NCBI GenBank assembly: GCA_025356695.1
Contig: JANXSE010000177.1
Span: 7,888 to 71,887 of the forward strand
From: Betaproteobacteria bacterium
Lineage (GTDB): Bacteria; Pseudomonadota; Gammaproteobacteria; Burkholderiales; SG8-41
Length of the DNA: 64,000 bases
Reading direction: 5' to 3'
Shown: piece by piece, positions 8,423 through 17,692 of the stretch
How the letters are laid out: every line of letters begins with the position of its first letter
How positions within the stretch are numbered: position 1 is the first letter of the stretch
Notes under the pieces: model-generated
What the model was told of the DNA's origin: nothing
The model's database searches: none
What the model saw: the letters and a program-made list of their open reading frames with translations, nothing else
Position numbers and translations under genes: made by a program

Positions 8423-10024
8423 CTAGAATCCCGCCGCCGCCCCATCGCTGCGCGGATCAAACCCTGCCTCTAGCGTGCCATCGACATATCGTGCGATGCC
8501 GCCCGCATGCCCCATGGTTTCATCGTAGGCCTGCAATACTTCGACGTCGTGATCGCGGCGTTTTAGTTCGGCAACGAGCACCGGATCGAATCGCGATTCC
8601 AATTTCAGCGTATCGCTGGCCTGTCCCCAGGTGCGGCCCAGCAGCCAGCGCGGCGCGCTGATCGCCTGCTGCATGCCCTGCCCGAATACGGCGTAGCGCG
8701 TGAACACCGCCGACTGCGTCTGCGGCTGGCCGTCGCCACCCATGGTGCCGTAGACCATGACGCGGCCGTCGTTTAATCGGGCCAGCGCCGGATTCAGGGT
8801 GTGAAAGGGTTTGCGTCGCGGCTTTAGCAGATTCAGCGCGCGTTCGTCGAGCGAAAAACTGCAGCCGCGGTTTTGCCAGTTGATGCCGGAGTTTTTCAGC
8901 ACGATGCCGCTACCGAACTCGTGATAAATGCTCTGGATCATGCTGACGGCGCGGCCGGCACCATCAATCGCGCCCATCCACACGGTATCGCCACGTTTGG
9001 ATTGCGCACCCCAGGGCAATGCTTGATCGCGGTTGATGGTGGCGGCTTGCGCGGCAAGCGCTTTGTCTTCGAGTAGTTGCTGCGGGTCAACCGTCATATA
9101 AGCCGGATCAGTGATGTGGTGGTCGCGCACCAGAAAAGCCTGCTTGGTCGCTTCGACGGCGAGATGCACGTGATCGGCGCTGTCAGCGGCGATTTTGTCG
9201 AGACCGAGTCGATCGAGAATGCCGAGGATCATCAGCGACACCGTGCCCTGCGTCGGTGGTGCCATGTTGTAGAGCGTGCCTAGACTGTGTTGCAACACGA
9301 CGGGTGGACGCAGTTCGGCGGCGTGGCCTTCGAGGTCGGCGAGTGACAGCGGGCTGCCAACAGCGGCGAGATCGCCGGCAATCGATCGCGCTAGTTCGCC
9401 GTCGTAGAAATCGTTGAGTCCCATTTTGACGAGCTGGCACAGCGTCGCGGCGATGCGTGGTTGTTTCATCGTAGAGTCTGCGGCCGGCGCGGCGCCGTCG
9501 ACGAGAAAGCACTCGCCGAATCCGGATACGCCCGATAACTCGGTGCGCCTGGCGGCGGTGCAGTTCGCCTGACTCTGCGTGACGACAAAGCCTTTTTCGG
9601 CATGCTGAATGGCGTCGTCGAGCAAACGCGCAAGCGGCAGGCGGCCCGCCCAATGCTGCTTCGCGTAATCGAGCGCAAGCGCCCAGCCTGAAATCGTGCC
9701 GGCGGCCGTATTGGCGGCGAGCCCGCCGCGCGAGGGGATCGCGGTCAGATTCTGCCCGCGGTAAAAATCGACGGTGGCGCGCGCCGCGGCGCGTCCACAG
9801 GCGTCGATGGTCACAACATCGCGGCCCGGTTCGTGGATCAGCCAGAAGCTGTCGCCGCCGATGCTGTTCATGTGCGGATAGACGACGGCAATCGTCGCCG
9901 CCGCGGCGACCACCGCTTCGAGCGCGTTGCCGCCTTCGCGCAGCACGGCGAGCCCCGATTGCGCGGCCAGCGCGTGCGGCGCCACCATCATGCCTTGCTT
10001 CGCGTAGGTGGATTTTGTGGTCAT
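8423..10024 (-). CDS. Gamma-glutamyltransferase-family hydrolase
   Basis: A 533-residue member of the Ntn-hydrolase GGT family. The N-terminal block AKQGMMVAPHALAAQSG, the GGNALEAVVAA motif and IGGDSFWLIHEP are typical. The predicted autocleavage site gives T347 (RGDTVWMGAID) as the catalytic N-terminal threonine, and GTMGGDGQPQTQ lies in the small subunit. No secretion signal is apparent, and the RGDTVW motif differs from classical periplasmic GGT (TTHFSV type). A relative such as an oxamate amidohydrolase or acylase is as likely as true glutathione hydrolysis. It converges on the Bug gene. Confidence 0.9.
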   Translation of the reverse strand: MTTKSTYAKQGMMVAPHALAAQSGLAVLREGGNALEAVVAAAATIAVVYPHMNSIGGDSFWLIHEPGRDVVTIDACGRAAARATVDFYRGQNLTAIPSRGGLAANTAAGTISGWALALDYAKQHWAGRLPLARLLDDAIQHAEKGFVVTQSQANCTAARRTELSGVSGFGECFLVDGAAPAADSTMKQPRIAATLCQLVKMGLNDFYDGELARSIAGDLAAVGSPLSLADLEGHAAELRPPVVLQHSLGTLYNMAPPTQGTVSLMILGILDRLGLDKIAADSADHVHLAVEATKQAFLVRDHHITDPAYMTVDPQQLLEDKALAAQAATINRDQALPWGAQSKRGDTVWMGAIDGAGRAVSMIQSIYHEFGSGIVLKNSGINWQNRGCSFSLDERALNLLKPRRKPFHTLNPALARLNDGRVMVYGTMGGDGQPQTQSAVFTRYAVFGQGMQQAISAPRWLLGRTWGQASDTLKLESRFDPVLVAELKRRDHDVEVLQAYDETMGHAGGIARYVDGTLEAGFDPRSDGAAAGF

Positions 10025-10090
10025 GGGTGTAGTGCCGAGGGTAAAGAGTTTCGATTATAGGCTGGGCGTCGTGGCGGGTAGAATCCGCCC

Positions 10091-10663
10091 ATGCACAGCG
10101 CCATGATTTACATCCACGGCTTCAACAGTTCGCCGGCGTCGTTCAAGGCGCGCGTCCTGCAAACGGCACTGGCACTGCGCGCACCGGCGATGAAATTTCT
10201 CGCGCCGGTGCTGCCGCATGCGCCGGCGGCGGCAGCGCGCCTGCTCGATGAACTCGCGGTGAAAACTCCCGACGCGATACTCGCCGGCAGCTCGCTTGGC
10301 GGTTATTACGCGACCTGGCTGGCGGAGCGGCATGCACTGCGCGCGGTGCTGGTTAATCCGGCGGTGCGTCCGTACGAACTGCTCGAAGGCCATGTCGGGC
10401 GGCAAAAAAATTTCCACACGGGCGAAGAATATGAATTCACATTGGCGCATGTGGATGAATTGCGCGCGCTCGAATGCGAGGCGATTACGCCGCAGCGTTA
10501 TTTGTTGATGGTCGAAACCGGTGACGAGGTGCTTGACTACAGACAGGCAGTGCAGCGCTACCAGGGGGCGCGGCAATACATCATCGAAGGCGGTGATCAC
10601 GGCTTTGGCGATTTCGAACAGCATCTGGCGGTCGTATTCGAGTTTTGTGCGCCGGTAAATTAG
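10091..10663 (+). CDS. YqiA-like alpha/beta-hydrolase (esterase)
   Basis: A 190-residue alpha/beta-hydrolase of the YqiA/UPF0227 type. It starts IYIHGFNSSPASFKA; the nucleophile elbow is GSSLGG with S68, the acid is probably D146 (ETGDEVLDY) and the histidine H171 (GGDHGF). Length and motif spacing fit the family, whose members are small cytoplasmic esterases. It is transcribed divergently from the GGT-family gene across 66 bases; TAGAAT sits about ten bases before its ATG. Confidence 0.88.
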   Translation: MHSAMIYIHGFNSSPASFKARVLQTALALRAPAMKFLAPVLPHAPAAAARLLDELAVKTPDAILAGSSLGGYYATWLAERHALRAVLVNPAVRPYELLEGHVGRQKNFHTGEEYEFTLAHVDELRALECEAITPQRYLLMVETGDEVLDYRQAVQRYQGARQYIIEGGDHGFGDFEQHLAVVFEFCAPVN

Positions 10664-10699
10664 GTTAAGGTGGCATCAGCGCCATCGACTGGAGGGGAG

Positions 10700-11797
10700 A
10701 TGATGAACAGGCGGGGATTTGAACCGGGGATCTTGCGCCGGCTGTTGGTGCTTTGTGTGCTCGTACTGCTGACTGCCGCGGCGCAGGCGCAGAAGTGGAG
10801 CACGGCGGCGGCGTTTCCGCAGCCGTCCGAAGAACTCTACGGCATGGCCGCCGGCGGCAAATTTTATGTCTTTGGCGGACAGGAGCTGGGCTGGAAGTCG
10901 CTCGGCATGGTCTACGAATACGATCCGGCGGCGGATCGCTGGACGAAAAAGAAAGACATGCCGTTGCCGGCGCACCATGCCGCGCTGGCCGAACACAATG
11001 GCAGGATTTATGTCGTTGGCGGATTCACGGTACCAAGCGGCGCGGAAAAGGGCAATCCGCCGGGCTGGGAGCCGATCGACAACGTGTGGGAATACGATCC
11101 ACGCGGCGACAGCTGGCGCGCGCTGGCGCCATTGCCGTCGAAACGCGGTTCGGTGGTTGCGGCCGTGGTCGGCGGAAAAATTTACGCCATCGGTGGCGCG
11201 GCCAATCATCCGGGGTCGGCCGAGACCTATATCGACCGCACGCGCGGCCGGCCGAGCCTGCATCGCGCGCTGTCGACGAACGAAGTCTATGACCCGGCAA
11301 GCAATCGCTGGACGAGCCGCAATCCGATGCCGACGGCACGCAACCACGCGGCGGTGGGTTTGGTCGGCGGCAAGATTTACGTCATCGGCGGCCGCGTCGG
11401 CTCGGTGTTCATGAGCACCGGCAGCAACACCGACATCGTCGAGGAATACGATCCGGCGACCGATCAATGGGGCGGCATCCGCGCGCCGATGCCGACGGCG
11501 CGCAGCGGTGGCGCATGGGCCGTGCACAACGGGCGCATTTATGTTGCAGGCGGCGAAGGGCGCAGCTATCAGCACAGCGGGGCCTTCAAGGCGGTGGAGG
11601 CCTATGACGTGGCCGCCAATTTCTGGCACGTGCTGCCATCTATGCAGGTGCAGCGCCACGGGTTGGCCGGCGCCGTGATCGGCAACCGCCTGCACCTGGT
11701 GAGCGGGGTAGTGCAATCGCAGGCGCCGTTACGGGGCACCAGTCTTGCCACCGAAATTCACGAGGTGCTGGAATTGCCTGCCGGCAACGCTCAATAG
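10700..11797 (+). CDS. Secreted kelch-repeat beta-propeller protein (copy 1)
   Basis: About 365 residues: a signal peptide ending ...LLTAAAQAQ, then a kelch-type propeller of roughly six blades. The repeats show the usual pattern of paired glycines (YVFGG, YVVGG, YAIGG, YVIGG, YVAGG) followed by an EYDP-x-x-D/N-x-W turn. GGAGGGG at 10691-10697 directs initiation at 10700 or the adjacent ATG at 10703, not at the upstream in-frame codons. It is a tandem paralogue of the next gene and probably acts in the periplasm or outside the cell. No catalytic residues are recognised. Confidence 0.88.
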   Translation: MMNRRGFEPGILRRLLVLCVLVLLTAAAQAQKWSTAAAFPQPSEELYGMAAGGKFYVFGGQELGWKSLGMVYEYDPAADRWTKKKDMPLPAHHAALAEHNGRIYVVGGFTVPSGAEKGNPPGWEPIDNVWEYDPRGDSWRALAPLPSKRGSVVAAVVGGKIYAIGGAANHPGSAETYIDRTRGRPSLHRALSTNEVYDPASNRWTSRNPMPTARNHAAVGLVGGKIYVIGGRVGSVFMSTGSNTDIVEEYDPATDQWGGIRAPMPTARSGGAWAVHNGRIYVAGGEGRSYQHSGAFKAVEAYDVAANFWHVLPSMQVQRHGLAGAVIGNRLHLVSGVVQSQAPLRGTSLATEIHEVLELPAGNAQ

Positions 11798-11866
11798 CGG
11801 GTCGTGGCGGGCCTGTGGCGATAGGCGTAGGATGGCGTGCGTTTTAATTTTCTCGGGGGAGAAACA

Positions 11867-12925
11867 ATGTTTGCACAAGTAAATTGGCTGCGGCAGTTGA
11901 TCGCGGTGCTGGTTATCGGTCTGGCCTGCAGCGGCCTCGCGCAGGCGCAGAAGTGGGTCAAGCTGGCGCCGTTTCCGGACGCGTCCGAAGAACTCTACGG
12001 CATCAGCTCCGGCGGCAAGCTCTATGTGTTCGGCGGCCTCGGGCACGACTGGACGCCGAAGGGCCTCGCCTTTGAATACGATCCGGCGACGGACAAGTGG
12101 ACGAAGAAGAAAAACATGCCGCTGGTGTCGCACCACGTGGCGCTGGCCGAATTTAACGGCAAGATCTACATGGTCGGCGGCTTCATCAAACCGGCGACAG
12201 GGCCTTCGGCATGGCAGCCGGTCGACAATCTGTGGGAATACGATCCGGCCAACGACAGCTGGAAAGCGCTGGCACCGATGCCGACCAAACGCGGCTCGCC
12301 GAATGCGGCCATCGTCAATGGCAAGCTCTACGTGATCGGTGGCGCGGGTCTCAGCCCCGGCGCGAAGGAAACCGCGTTGCATCCGGCGCGCCCGCAACGC
12401 GTGCTCGGCACCAACGAGGTCTATGACATTGCCACCAACAAGTGGGAAACGAAGAGCCCGATGCCGACGACGCGCAATCATGCGGCGATCGGTGTGGTGA
12501 ACAACAAGATCTATGTCATCGGCGGACGCGTCGGCAACGCCTTCATCACGCGCGCGAGCAACACTGACGTCGTCGAGGAATACGATCCGGCCACTGATCA
12601 ATGGGGCGATCTCAAGTCCCCGATGCCAACGGCGCGCAGCGCCAGCGCTTGGGGCACCTACAAGGGCAGGATTTATGTCGCCGGCGGCGAATTGCGTACC
12701 GACCGCATGTCTGCGGCGTTCCGCGCCGTTGAAGCGTATGAGCCGGCGACTAATCGCTGGACGATATTGCCGTCAATGGCGGTGCAGCGTCACGGCCTGG
12801 CCGGAGATATTCTCGGCAACCGTTTTCATACCGTCAGCGGCAATGTGCAGTCGGGTGGGTCCGAAGGCATGGTGATTGCCACCGACGCACACGACGCACT
12901 GGAGCTCGATCCCGCCGGCAAATAA
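11867..12925 (+). CDS. Secreted kelch-repeat beta-propeller protein (copy 2)
   Basis: A 352-residue paralogue of the preceding gene. It has a signal peptide ending GLAQAQ and the same blade order; the first mature residues (QKWVKLAPFPDASEELYGI) align directly with copy 1 (QKWSTAAAFPQPSEELYGM). GGGGGAG just upstream fits the ATG at 11867; an in-frame GTG at 11837 is less likely. Copy 2 is slightly shorter, with differing loops. The gene ends shortly before an intrinsic terminator, so the pair probably forms one transcription unit produced by tandem duplication. Confidence 0.88.
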   Translation: MFAQVNWLRQLIAVLVIGLACSGLAQAQKWVKLAPFPDASEELYGISSGGKLYVFGGLGHDWTPKGLAFEYDPATDKWTKKKNMPLVSHHVALAEFNGKIYMVGGFIKPATGPSAWQPVDNLWEYDPANDSWKALAPMPTKRGSPNAAIVNGKLYVIGGAGLSPGAKETALHPARPQRVLGTNEVYDIATNKWETKSPMPTTRNHAAIGVVNNKIYVIGGRVGNAFITRASNTDVVEEYDPATDQWGDLKSPMPTARSASAWGTYKGRIYVAGGELRTDRMSAAFRAVEAYEPATNRWTILPSMAVQRHGLAGDILGNRFHTVSGNVQSGGSEGMVIATDAHDALELDPAGK

Positions 12926-12944
12926 CCGCAGCCGGGTTGCAGAC

Positions 12945-12976
12945 AGGCCGCGCGCTTCCGGGTGTGCGGCCTTTTT
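12945..12976 (+). terminator. Intrinsic terminator after the kelch genes
   Basis: A seven-base stem (AGGCCGC at 12945-12951 with GCGGCCT at 12966-12972) is followed by a run of five T. It closes the kelch transcription unit before the RNB gene. Confidence 0.7.
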
Positions 12977-13005
12977 CATGGTGGGGCCTGTCATGCCCGC
13001 TGGGC

Positions 13006-13011
13006 TATAAT
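13006..13011 (+). promoter_or_regulatory. Possible -10 element (TATAAT) before the RNB exonuclease gene
   Basis: A perfect TATAAT lies 37 bases before the RNB gene start, just after the kelch terminator. No convincing -35 hexamer is present at 17 bases, so this is a weak call based on position and the -10 match. Confidence 0.4.
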
Positions 13012-13048
13012 CCGCGCCTTTCTCCGCGCAGCACGCATTGGCTCCCCC

Positions 13049-14905
13049 ATGAATGTATTTTACGAAGAGGACGGCGGCTTCAAGGTCGGCGCCATCCTCG
13101 CCGACAACGACACCTCGCTGCAGGTCGAGGCGCCACACGGCAAGCGCTCCAAGGTCAAGACGTCGGCGGTGCTGCTGCGCTTCGAGCAGCCGGCGCTGTC
13201 GACTTTCATGGATGCGGCGCAGAAAAGCGCGGATGACATCGACGTCGATTTTCTGTGGCAGTGCTGCGGTGCCGACGAGTTCGATTTCGAGAAAATCGGC
13301 CGCGAATATTTCGGCCATGCGCCCAACGCGCTCGAAGCGGCCGGTCTGCTGCTGCGCCTGCACGGTGCACCGATGTATTTCTACAAGAAGGGCAAGGGCC
13401 GTTACAAGGCCGCGCCCGAGGAGTCGCTGAAGGCGGCGCTGGCCAGCGTCGAGAAAAAGCGCCTGCTCGCCGAGCAGAAACAGGCTTACATTGACGACCT
13501 TGCGGCGGGGCGCCTGCCGGCATCGTTCAAGCCGCTGCTGTCGCAACTGCTCTACGCGCCGGACAAAAACAGTCTCGAGTGGAAGGCGCTTGAGGCCGCC
13601 TGCGAACAATTGAAGCTGGTGCCGGCGCGCGTGTTCGAGCGCTGCGGTGCGCTTGCCTCGGCGCACGAGTATCACCTCCATCATTTTCTGTTCGAGCATT
13701 TTCCAAACGGCACGGCCTTTGGCGACCTGACCGCGGCGGCGCTGCCGTCCGCTTTGCCGCTGGCGGAGACGCCGGCTTTCAGCATCGACGACGAAACCAC
13801 CACCGAAATCGACGATGCGTTTTCGGTGCAGGCGCTGGCCAACGGCAACACGCGCTTCGGCATCCATATTGCGGCACCCGCACTCGGCATCGCGCCGGAT
13901 TCACCGCTCGATGCGGCGGCGCGCGCGCGCCTGTCCACCGTCTATTTCCCGGGCGACAAAATCACCATGCTGCCGCCGGCGGCGATCGATACCTTTACGC
14001 TGCTCGAAGGCGCTGCGCGGCCGGCGCTGTCGCTCTATCTTGAAGTCGATGCGGCGGGCGCCATTGTCTCGACGCACAGCCGGTGCGAACGCGTGCCGAT
14101 TGCGGCCAATCTGCGCCATGGCGAGCTTGAAGATGTGTTTACCGAGCAAGCACTCGCAAATGGTGGCATCGAACATCGTTTCGGCAAGGAGATCACCGCG
14201 CTGTGGCGCCTGGCGGCACAACTGCAGGCGGCGCGCGGCAAGGCCGATGCCAATGAACAGCAGCGCGTCGAATACAACTTCTACGTCGATGACGGTCGCG
14301 TGCGGATTGTCGAGCGCCGCCGCGGTTCGCCGATCGACAAACTGGTCGCCGAAATGATGATCCACGCCAACGCCGAATGGGGGCGCGCTTTGCGCGAGGC
14401 CGGGTATATCGGCGCCTATCGCGCGCAAACCGGCGGCGTGGCACGCATGACCACCGTGCCGACCCCGCACGATGGCCTCGGCGTGCAGCAATATGCGTGG
14501 TCGAGTTCGCCGTTGCGGCGCTATGTCGATTTGATCAACCAGCGCCAGTTGCTGGCCTTGTTTGCGCAGGCCGCGCCCGTTTATGCGCAGGGCGCACCGG
14601 AAGTGATGGCGGCCTTGCGCGAATTCGAGCTTGCCTACGACAGCTATGGCGAGTTTCAGCGCATGATGGAACGCTACTGGTGTTTGCGCTGGATCGAGCA
14701 GGAACAGGTCACCGAGCTCGATGCCACGGTGATCCGCGACAATCTGGTGCGTTTCGACCGTCTGCCGCTGGTGATCCGCGTGCCGTCGCTGCGCGATGCG
14801 CCCTCCGGTGCCAGCGTGTGCATCGCGGTGTCGCGGCTGGACTTGTGGGAATTGTCGCTACAGGCTGATTTCATTGCGCTAAATACGCCCCCGGCCACGG
14901 GCTGA
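13049..14905 (+). CDS. RNB-domain exoribonuclease (RNase II family)
   Basis: A 618-residue 3'-5' exoribonuclease of the RNase II/R family. The catalytic RNB domain begins near residue 245 with FSIDDETTTEIDDAFSV, which holds the clustered acidic residues that bind Mg2+, and continues through YFPGDKITMLPP and SSPLRRYVDLINQRQL. It is shorter than RNase R and lacks an obvious complete C-terminal S1 domain, as in several betaproteobacterial RNase II-like proteins. Start chosen at the ATG giving MNVFYEEDGGFKVGAI; the longer frame only adds the leader. Role: degradation of single-stranded RNA ends. Confidence 0.9.
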   Translation: MNVFYEEDGGFKVGAILADNDTSLQVEAPHGKRSKVKTSAVLLRFEQPALSTFMDAAQKSADDIDVDFLWQCCGADEFDFEKIGREYFGHAPNALEAAGLLLRLHGAPMYFYKKGKGRYKAAPEESLKAALASVEKKRLLAEQKQAYIDDLAAGRLPASFKPLLSQLLYAPDKNSLEWKALEAACEQLKLVPARVFERCGALASAHEYHLHHFLFEHFPNGTAFGDLTAAALPSALPLAETPAFSIDDETTTEIDDAFSVQALANGNTRFGIHIAAPALGIAPDSPLDAAARARLSTVYFPGDKITMLPPAAIDTFTLLEGAARPALSLYLEVDAAGAIVSTHSRCERVPIAANLRHGELEDVFTEQALANGGIEHRFGKEITALWRLAAQLQAARGKADANEQQRVEYNFYVDDGRVRIVERRRGSPIDKLVAEMMIHANAEWGRALREAGYIGAYRAQTGGVARMTTVPTPHDGLGVQQYAWSSSPLRRYVDLINQRQLLALFAQAAPVYAQGAPEVMAALREFELAYDSYGEFQRMMERYWCLRWIEQEQVTELDATVIRDNLVRFDRLPLVIRVPSLRDAPSGASVCIAVSRLDLWELSLQADFIALNTPPATG

Positions 14906-14959
14906 CGTTATAAATAACCTTAAATAAACGTTGCAAAGCGTTGTGGTATAAGGTAATTT

Positions 14960-15985
14960 ATGCGTATCCGTAGACGTGCCGTCAAAACCGACGACGGCCG
15001 AGGCGCGAATGCCGACATGAGTGCGATAGGCTTACCGAAGAACCTGATGCCGGGACGCAACTGGATCCCGCTCGATCCCCTGTTGCTGCAGGATCGCTGG
15101 CGTGTCTTTCAGCGCCGCTGGAGGGCGCTCGATTACGAAACCCGCTTTCAATACGCCGTGCTCGCATCGGTTTTGCTGCACGCCTTCGTCTTGTTCGGCA
15201 TTACATTCCGTCCGCCCGATTTGTCGAAACTCGGCGACTTCGCGCCGGCGCTGGAAATTGTTCTCGTCAACGCGAAATCAAAGACGGCACCGCATCAGGC
15301 CGACCTGCTCGCCCAGCACAATCTGGATGGTGGCGGCACCACCGATCTCGACCGCAACGCGAAGAGCCCGTTGCCGGTTTCGCAGAACGACAAGCAGACC
15401 ACCGAAGTGGCGATGGAATCGAGCCGACTGCAACAGCTCGAGCAGGAAGCGCGCAAGCTGATGACGCAGGTCAACGCGCAGACCAAAATCGATTCGGCGG
15501 CACCGCAGCCGCAGCAGCAGACCGAAACGAAGGTCGCGCCGACGGCGCAGGACATCATGAGCAAGAGCCTCGAAATCGCGCGCCTCGAAGCGCAGATTTC
15601 GAAAGACTGGGACACCTATCAGAAGCGGCCGCGCCGCCAGTTCGTCGGCGCGCGCACCCGCGAATATCGCTTCAGCCGCTACATCGACGACTGGCGGCAG
15701 AAAATCGAACGCATCGGCACGCTGAATTACCCGGTGGCCGCGCGTGACCAGAAAATCTACGGCAGCCTGCAGCTGACGGTATCAATCAAGCCCGACGGCG
15801 CAGTCGAGAACGTTGAAATCAACCGTTCGTCCGGCCACAAGGTGCTCGACGAGGCGGCGGTGCGCATCGTGCACATGGGTTCGCCTTATGCCGCCTTCCC
15901 GGCGGACATCGCCAGAGACACCGACATTCTCAGTATCACGCGGACCTGGATTTTTACGCGATCCGACCAGCTGGCGACGGAGTGA
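14960..15985 (+). CDS. TonB C-terminal-domain protein
   Basis: A 341-residue protein with a single transmembrane helix near residues 70-90 (AVLASVLLHAFVLFGITF), a Gln/Lys-rich periplasmic linker with a coiled-coil-like stretch (residues ~150-225) and a TonB C-terminal domain at the end (YPVAARDQKIYGSLQLTVSI ... DGAVENVEINRSSGHKVLDEAAVRIV). This is the layout of proteins that couple inner-membrane energy or scaffolds to the outer membrane. No exbB or exbD is present here. AAGG at 14950-14953 fits the ATG at 14960; an ATG at 15017 is an alternative. It is followed closely by aroE. Confidence 0.85.
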   Translation: MRIRRRAVKTDDGRGANADMSAIGLPKNLMPGRNWIPLDPLLLQDRWRVFQRRWRALDYETRFQYAVLASVLLHAFVLFGITFRPPDLSKLGDFAPALEIVLVNAKSKTAPHQADLLAQHNLDGGGTTDLDRNAKSPLPVSQNDKQTTEVAMESSRLQQLEQEARKLMTQVNAQTKIDSAAPQPQQQTETKVAPTAQDIMSKSLEIARLEAQISKDWDTYQKRPRRQFVGARTREYRFSRYIDDWRQKIERIGTLNYPVAARDQKIYGSLQLTVSIKPDGAVENVEINRSSGHKVLDEAAVRIVHMGSPYAAFPADIARDTDILSITRTWIFTRSDQLATE

Positions 15986-16003
15986 CGGGTACAATCGCGG
16001 GTT

Positions 16004-16834
16004 ATGACTGACCGCTACGCTGTCGTGGGCAATCCCGTCGCCCACAGCCTCTCACCGCAGATACACGCCGCCTTCGCGCGCCAGAGCGGCGCCGATGTCG
16101 AATACACGCGCCTGCTCGCGCCGCTGGACGGTTTTGCTGCCAGCGTGCATGCGTTTCGCGCCGAGGGCGGGCGCGGCATCAACGTGACGCTGCCGTTCAA
16201 GCTCGAAGCCTGGCGGCTGGCAACGCGTCGCAGCGCGCGCGCCGAACAGGCGGAAGCCGCCAACACGCTGAAGTTCGACGGCGACGAGATCTTCGGCGAC
16301 AACACTGATGGCGCCGGCTTGACGCGCGATATCGAGAGCAATCTGGGCGTCGCGCTTGCCGGCAAACGCATCCTCTTGCTGGGTGCGGGTGGCGCCGCGC
16401 GTGGTGTGCTGTTGCCGTTGATTGAACGCAAGCCGGTGGCGCTGGTGATCGCCAATCGCACCGACGACAAGGCGCGTGATCTTGCCGCGCATTTCAGCCG
16501 CTGGGGCCGTTGTGCGGCGCGGCGGTTCGACGAACTCGGCGGCACCGCCGGCGACAGTGGTTTCGATGTCGTGATTAACGCCACCTCCGCCAGCGTTGCC
16601 GGTGTGCTGCCGCCGCTGCCTGCCGGGGTGTTCGCGCCCGGTGCGCTGGCCTATGACATGATGTACGGCGAAAAGGCCGCACTCTTCCTGAGTTTTTCAC
16701 GCACGCAGGGCGCGGCCATGGTTGCCGATGGCCTTGGCATGCTGGTCGAGCAGGCCGCCGAATCATTTTTCGTCTGGCGCGGCCTGCGTCCGCAAACCGC
16801 ACCGGTGATTGCGCAGTTGCGGGAACAGCGTTGA
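16004..16834 (+). CDS. aroE: Shikimate dehydrogenase (NADP+)
   Basis: AroE reduces 3-dehydroshikimate to shikimate in aromatic amino acid biosynthesis. The 276-residue protein starts with the substrate-binding NPVAHSLSPQIHAAFA motif, carries the catalytic lysine in NVTLPFK, DNTDGAGL, and the NADP-binding glycine loop LLGAGGAARG followed by ANRT. Length and order are standard. It lies 18 bases after the TonB-like gene and precedes mtgA. Confidence 0.97.
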   Translation: MTDRYAVVGNPVAHSLSPQIHAAFARQSGADVEYTRLLAPLDGFAASVHAFRAEGGRGINVTLPFKLEAWRLATRRSARAEQAEAANTLKFDGDEIFGDNTDGAGLTRDIESNLGVALAGKRILLLGAGGAARGVLLPLIERKPVALVIANRTDDKARDLAAHFSRWGRCAARRFDELGGTAGDSGFDVVINATSASVAGVLPPLPAGVFAPGALAYDMMYGEKAALFLSFSRTQGAAMVADGLGMLVEQAAESFFVWRGLRPQTAPVIAQLREQR

Positions 16835-16872
16835 TGGCTGCGCGCCTCATCATGCACGCAGGCGTCTGATTC

Positions 16873-17580
16873 GTGCTCCGCCTGTTCCGCTTTATCGGCC
16901 GCAGCATCGGCTACTCGATACTCACCGTCCTGATCGGGCTGGTGCTGGTGCAGTTCTGGTTTTTTCTGCATCTCTGGTACTGGGTCGACCACAATCCGTC
17001 GTCGACCGCGTTCATGGACGCGCGGCTTGAACGCCTGCGCGAAAAAAATCCGCAAACAGCGCTTGATTACCGTTGGGTTTCCTATGCGCGCATCTCGCCC
17101 AATCTGAAGCGTGCGATCGTGGTCGCCGAAGATGCCAAGTTTCTCGATCACGAAGGGTTCGACTGGGACGGCATTCGCAGTGCCTTCGAGCGCAACCGGC
17201 AGAAGGGCAAGGTCGTCGCCGGCGGCTCCAGCATCAGCCAGCAATTGGCGAAGAACCTGTTTCTGTCCGGCGAACGGACGTGGTGGCGCAAGGCGCAGGA
17301 GGCGGTGATTACGGTGATGATGGAGGCCGTCATGTCGAAGCGCCGCATTCTGGAGATTTATCTGAATGTGATCGAATGGGGTAACGGCGTGTTCGGTGCC
17401 GAGGCGGCGGCGCGTTACCATTTCGGCGTGCCGGCAAGCGAATTGAGCGCCGAGCAGGCGGCGCAGCTGGCGGCGATGGTGCCGAGCCCGCGCCGCTATG
17501 GTCCGGGTACCGAAACGCCCTATCTGGCCAAACGCACCGAAATTATTTTGTCGCGCATGGGCGCGGTGGCGTTGCCCTAG
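16873..17580 (+). CDS. mtgA: Monofunctional biosynthetic peptidoglycan transglycosylase
   Basis: A 235-residue GT51 glycosyltransferase that polymerises lipid II into glycan strands. One N-terminal membrane helix (SILTVLIGLVLVQFWFFLHL) anchors it; the GT51 signatures are EDAKFLDHEGFDWDGI, containing the catalytic glutamate, and GGSSISQQLAKNLFLS, then RRILEIYLNVIEWGNGVFG. No transpeptidase domain follows. The start is GTG at 16873; length fits the family. The aroE-mtgA order is common in proteobacteria. Confidence 0.95.
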   Translation: MLRLFRFIGRSIGYSILTVLIGLVLVQFWFFLHLWYWVDHNPSSTAFMDARLERLREKNPQTALDYRWVSYARISPNLKRAIVVAEDAKFLDHEGFDWDGIRSAFERNRQKGKVVAGGSSISQQLAKNLFLSGERTWWRKAQEAVITVMMEAVMSKRRILEIYLNVIEWGNGVFGAEAAARYHFGVPASELSAEQAAQLAAMVPSPRRYGPGTETPYLAKRTEIILSRMGAVALP

Positions 17581-17595
17581 CGCCGACGCCGGACC

Positions 17596-17622
17596 AAAAA
17601 AGAGCCGGCTTCTAAGCCGGCT
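17596..17622 (-). terminator. Intrinsic terminator for the small minus-strand gene
   Basis: An inverted repeat (AGCCGGCTT at 17603-17611 and AAGCCGGCT at 17614-17622) is flanked by six A at 17596-17601, which read as a T-run on the minus strand. It therefore ends minus-strand transcription from the 51-residue gene and separates it from mtgA. Confidence 0.65.
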
Positions 17623-17692
17623 TGGGAGGCAGGGCCGGGAGCCGCGCATGCGCGCGGGGGCCCTTGGAGGAGACGTCTGGCAATAGGGGGCA

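Noticed and set aside
10676..11716. 346-codon minus-strand frame over the first kelch gene
   Set aside because: Mirror of the kelch repeats, His/Arg-rich, no ribosome site and no recognisable domain.
14931..14952. TTGCAA and TATAAG before the TonB-like gene as a promoter
   Set aside because: The hexamers are only ten bases apart, and transcription from there would leave almost no leader before the ATG at 14960.
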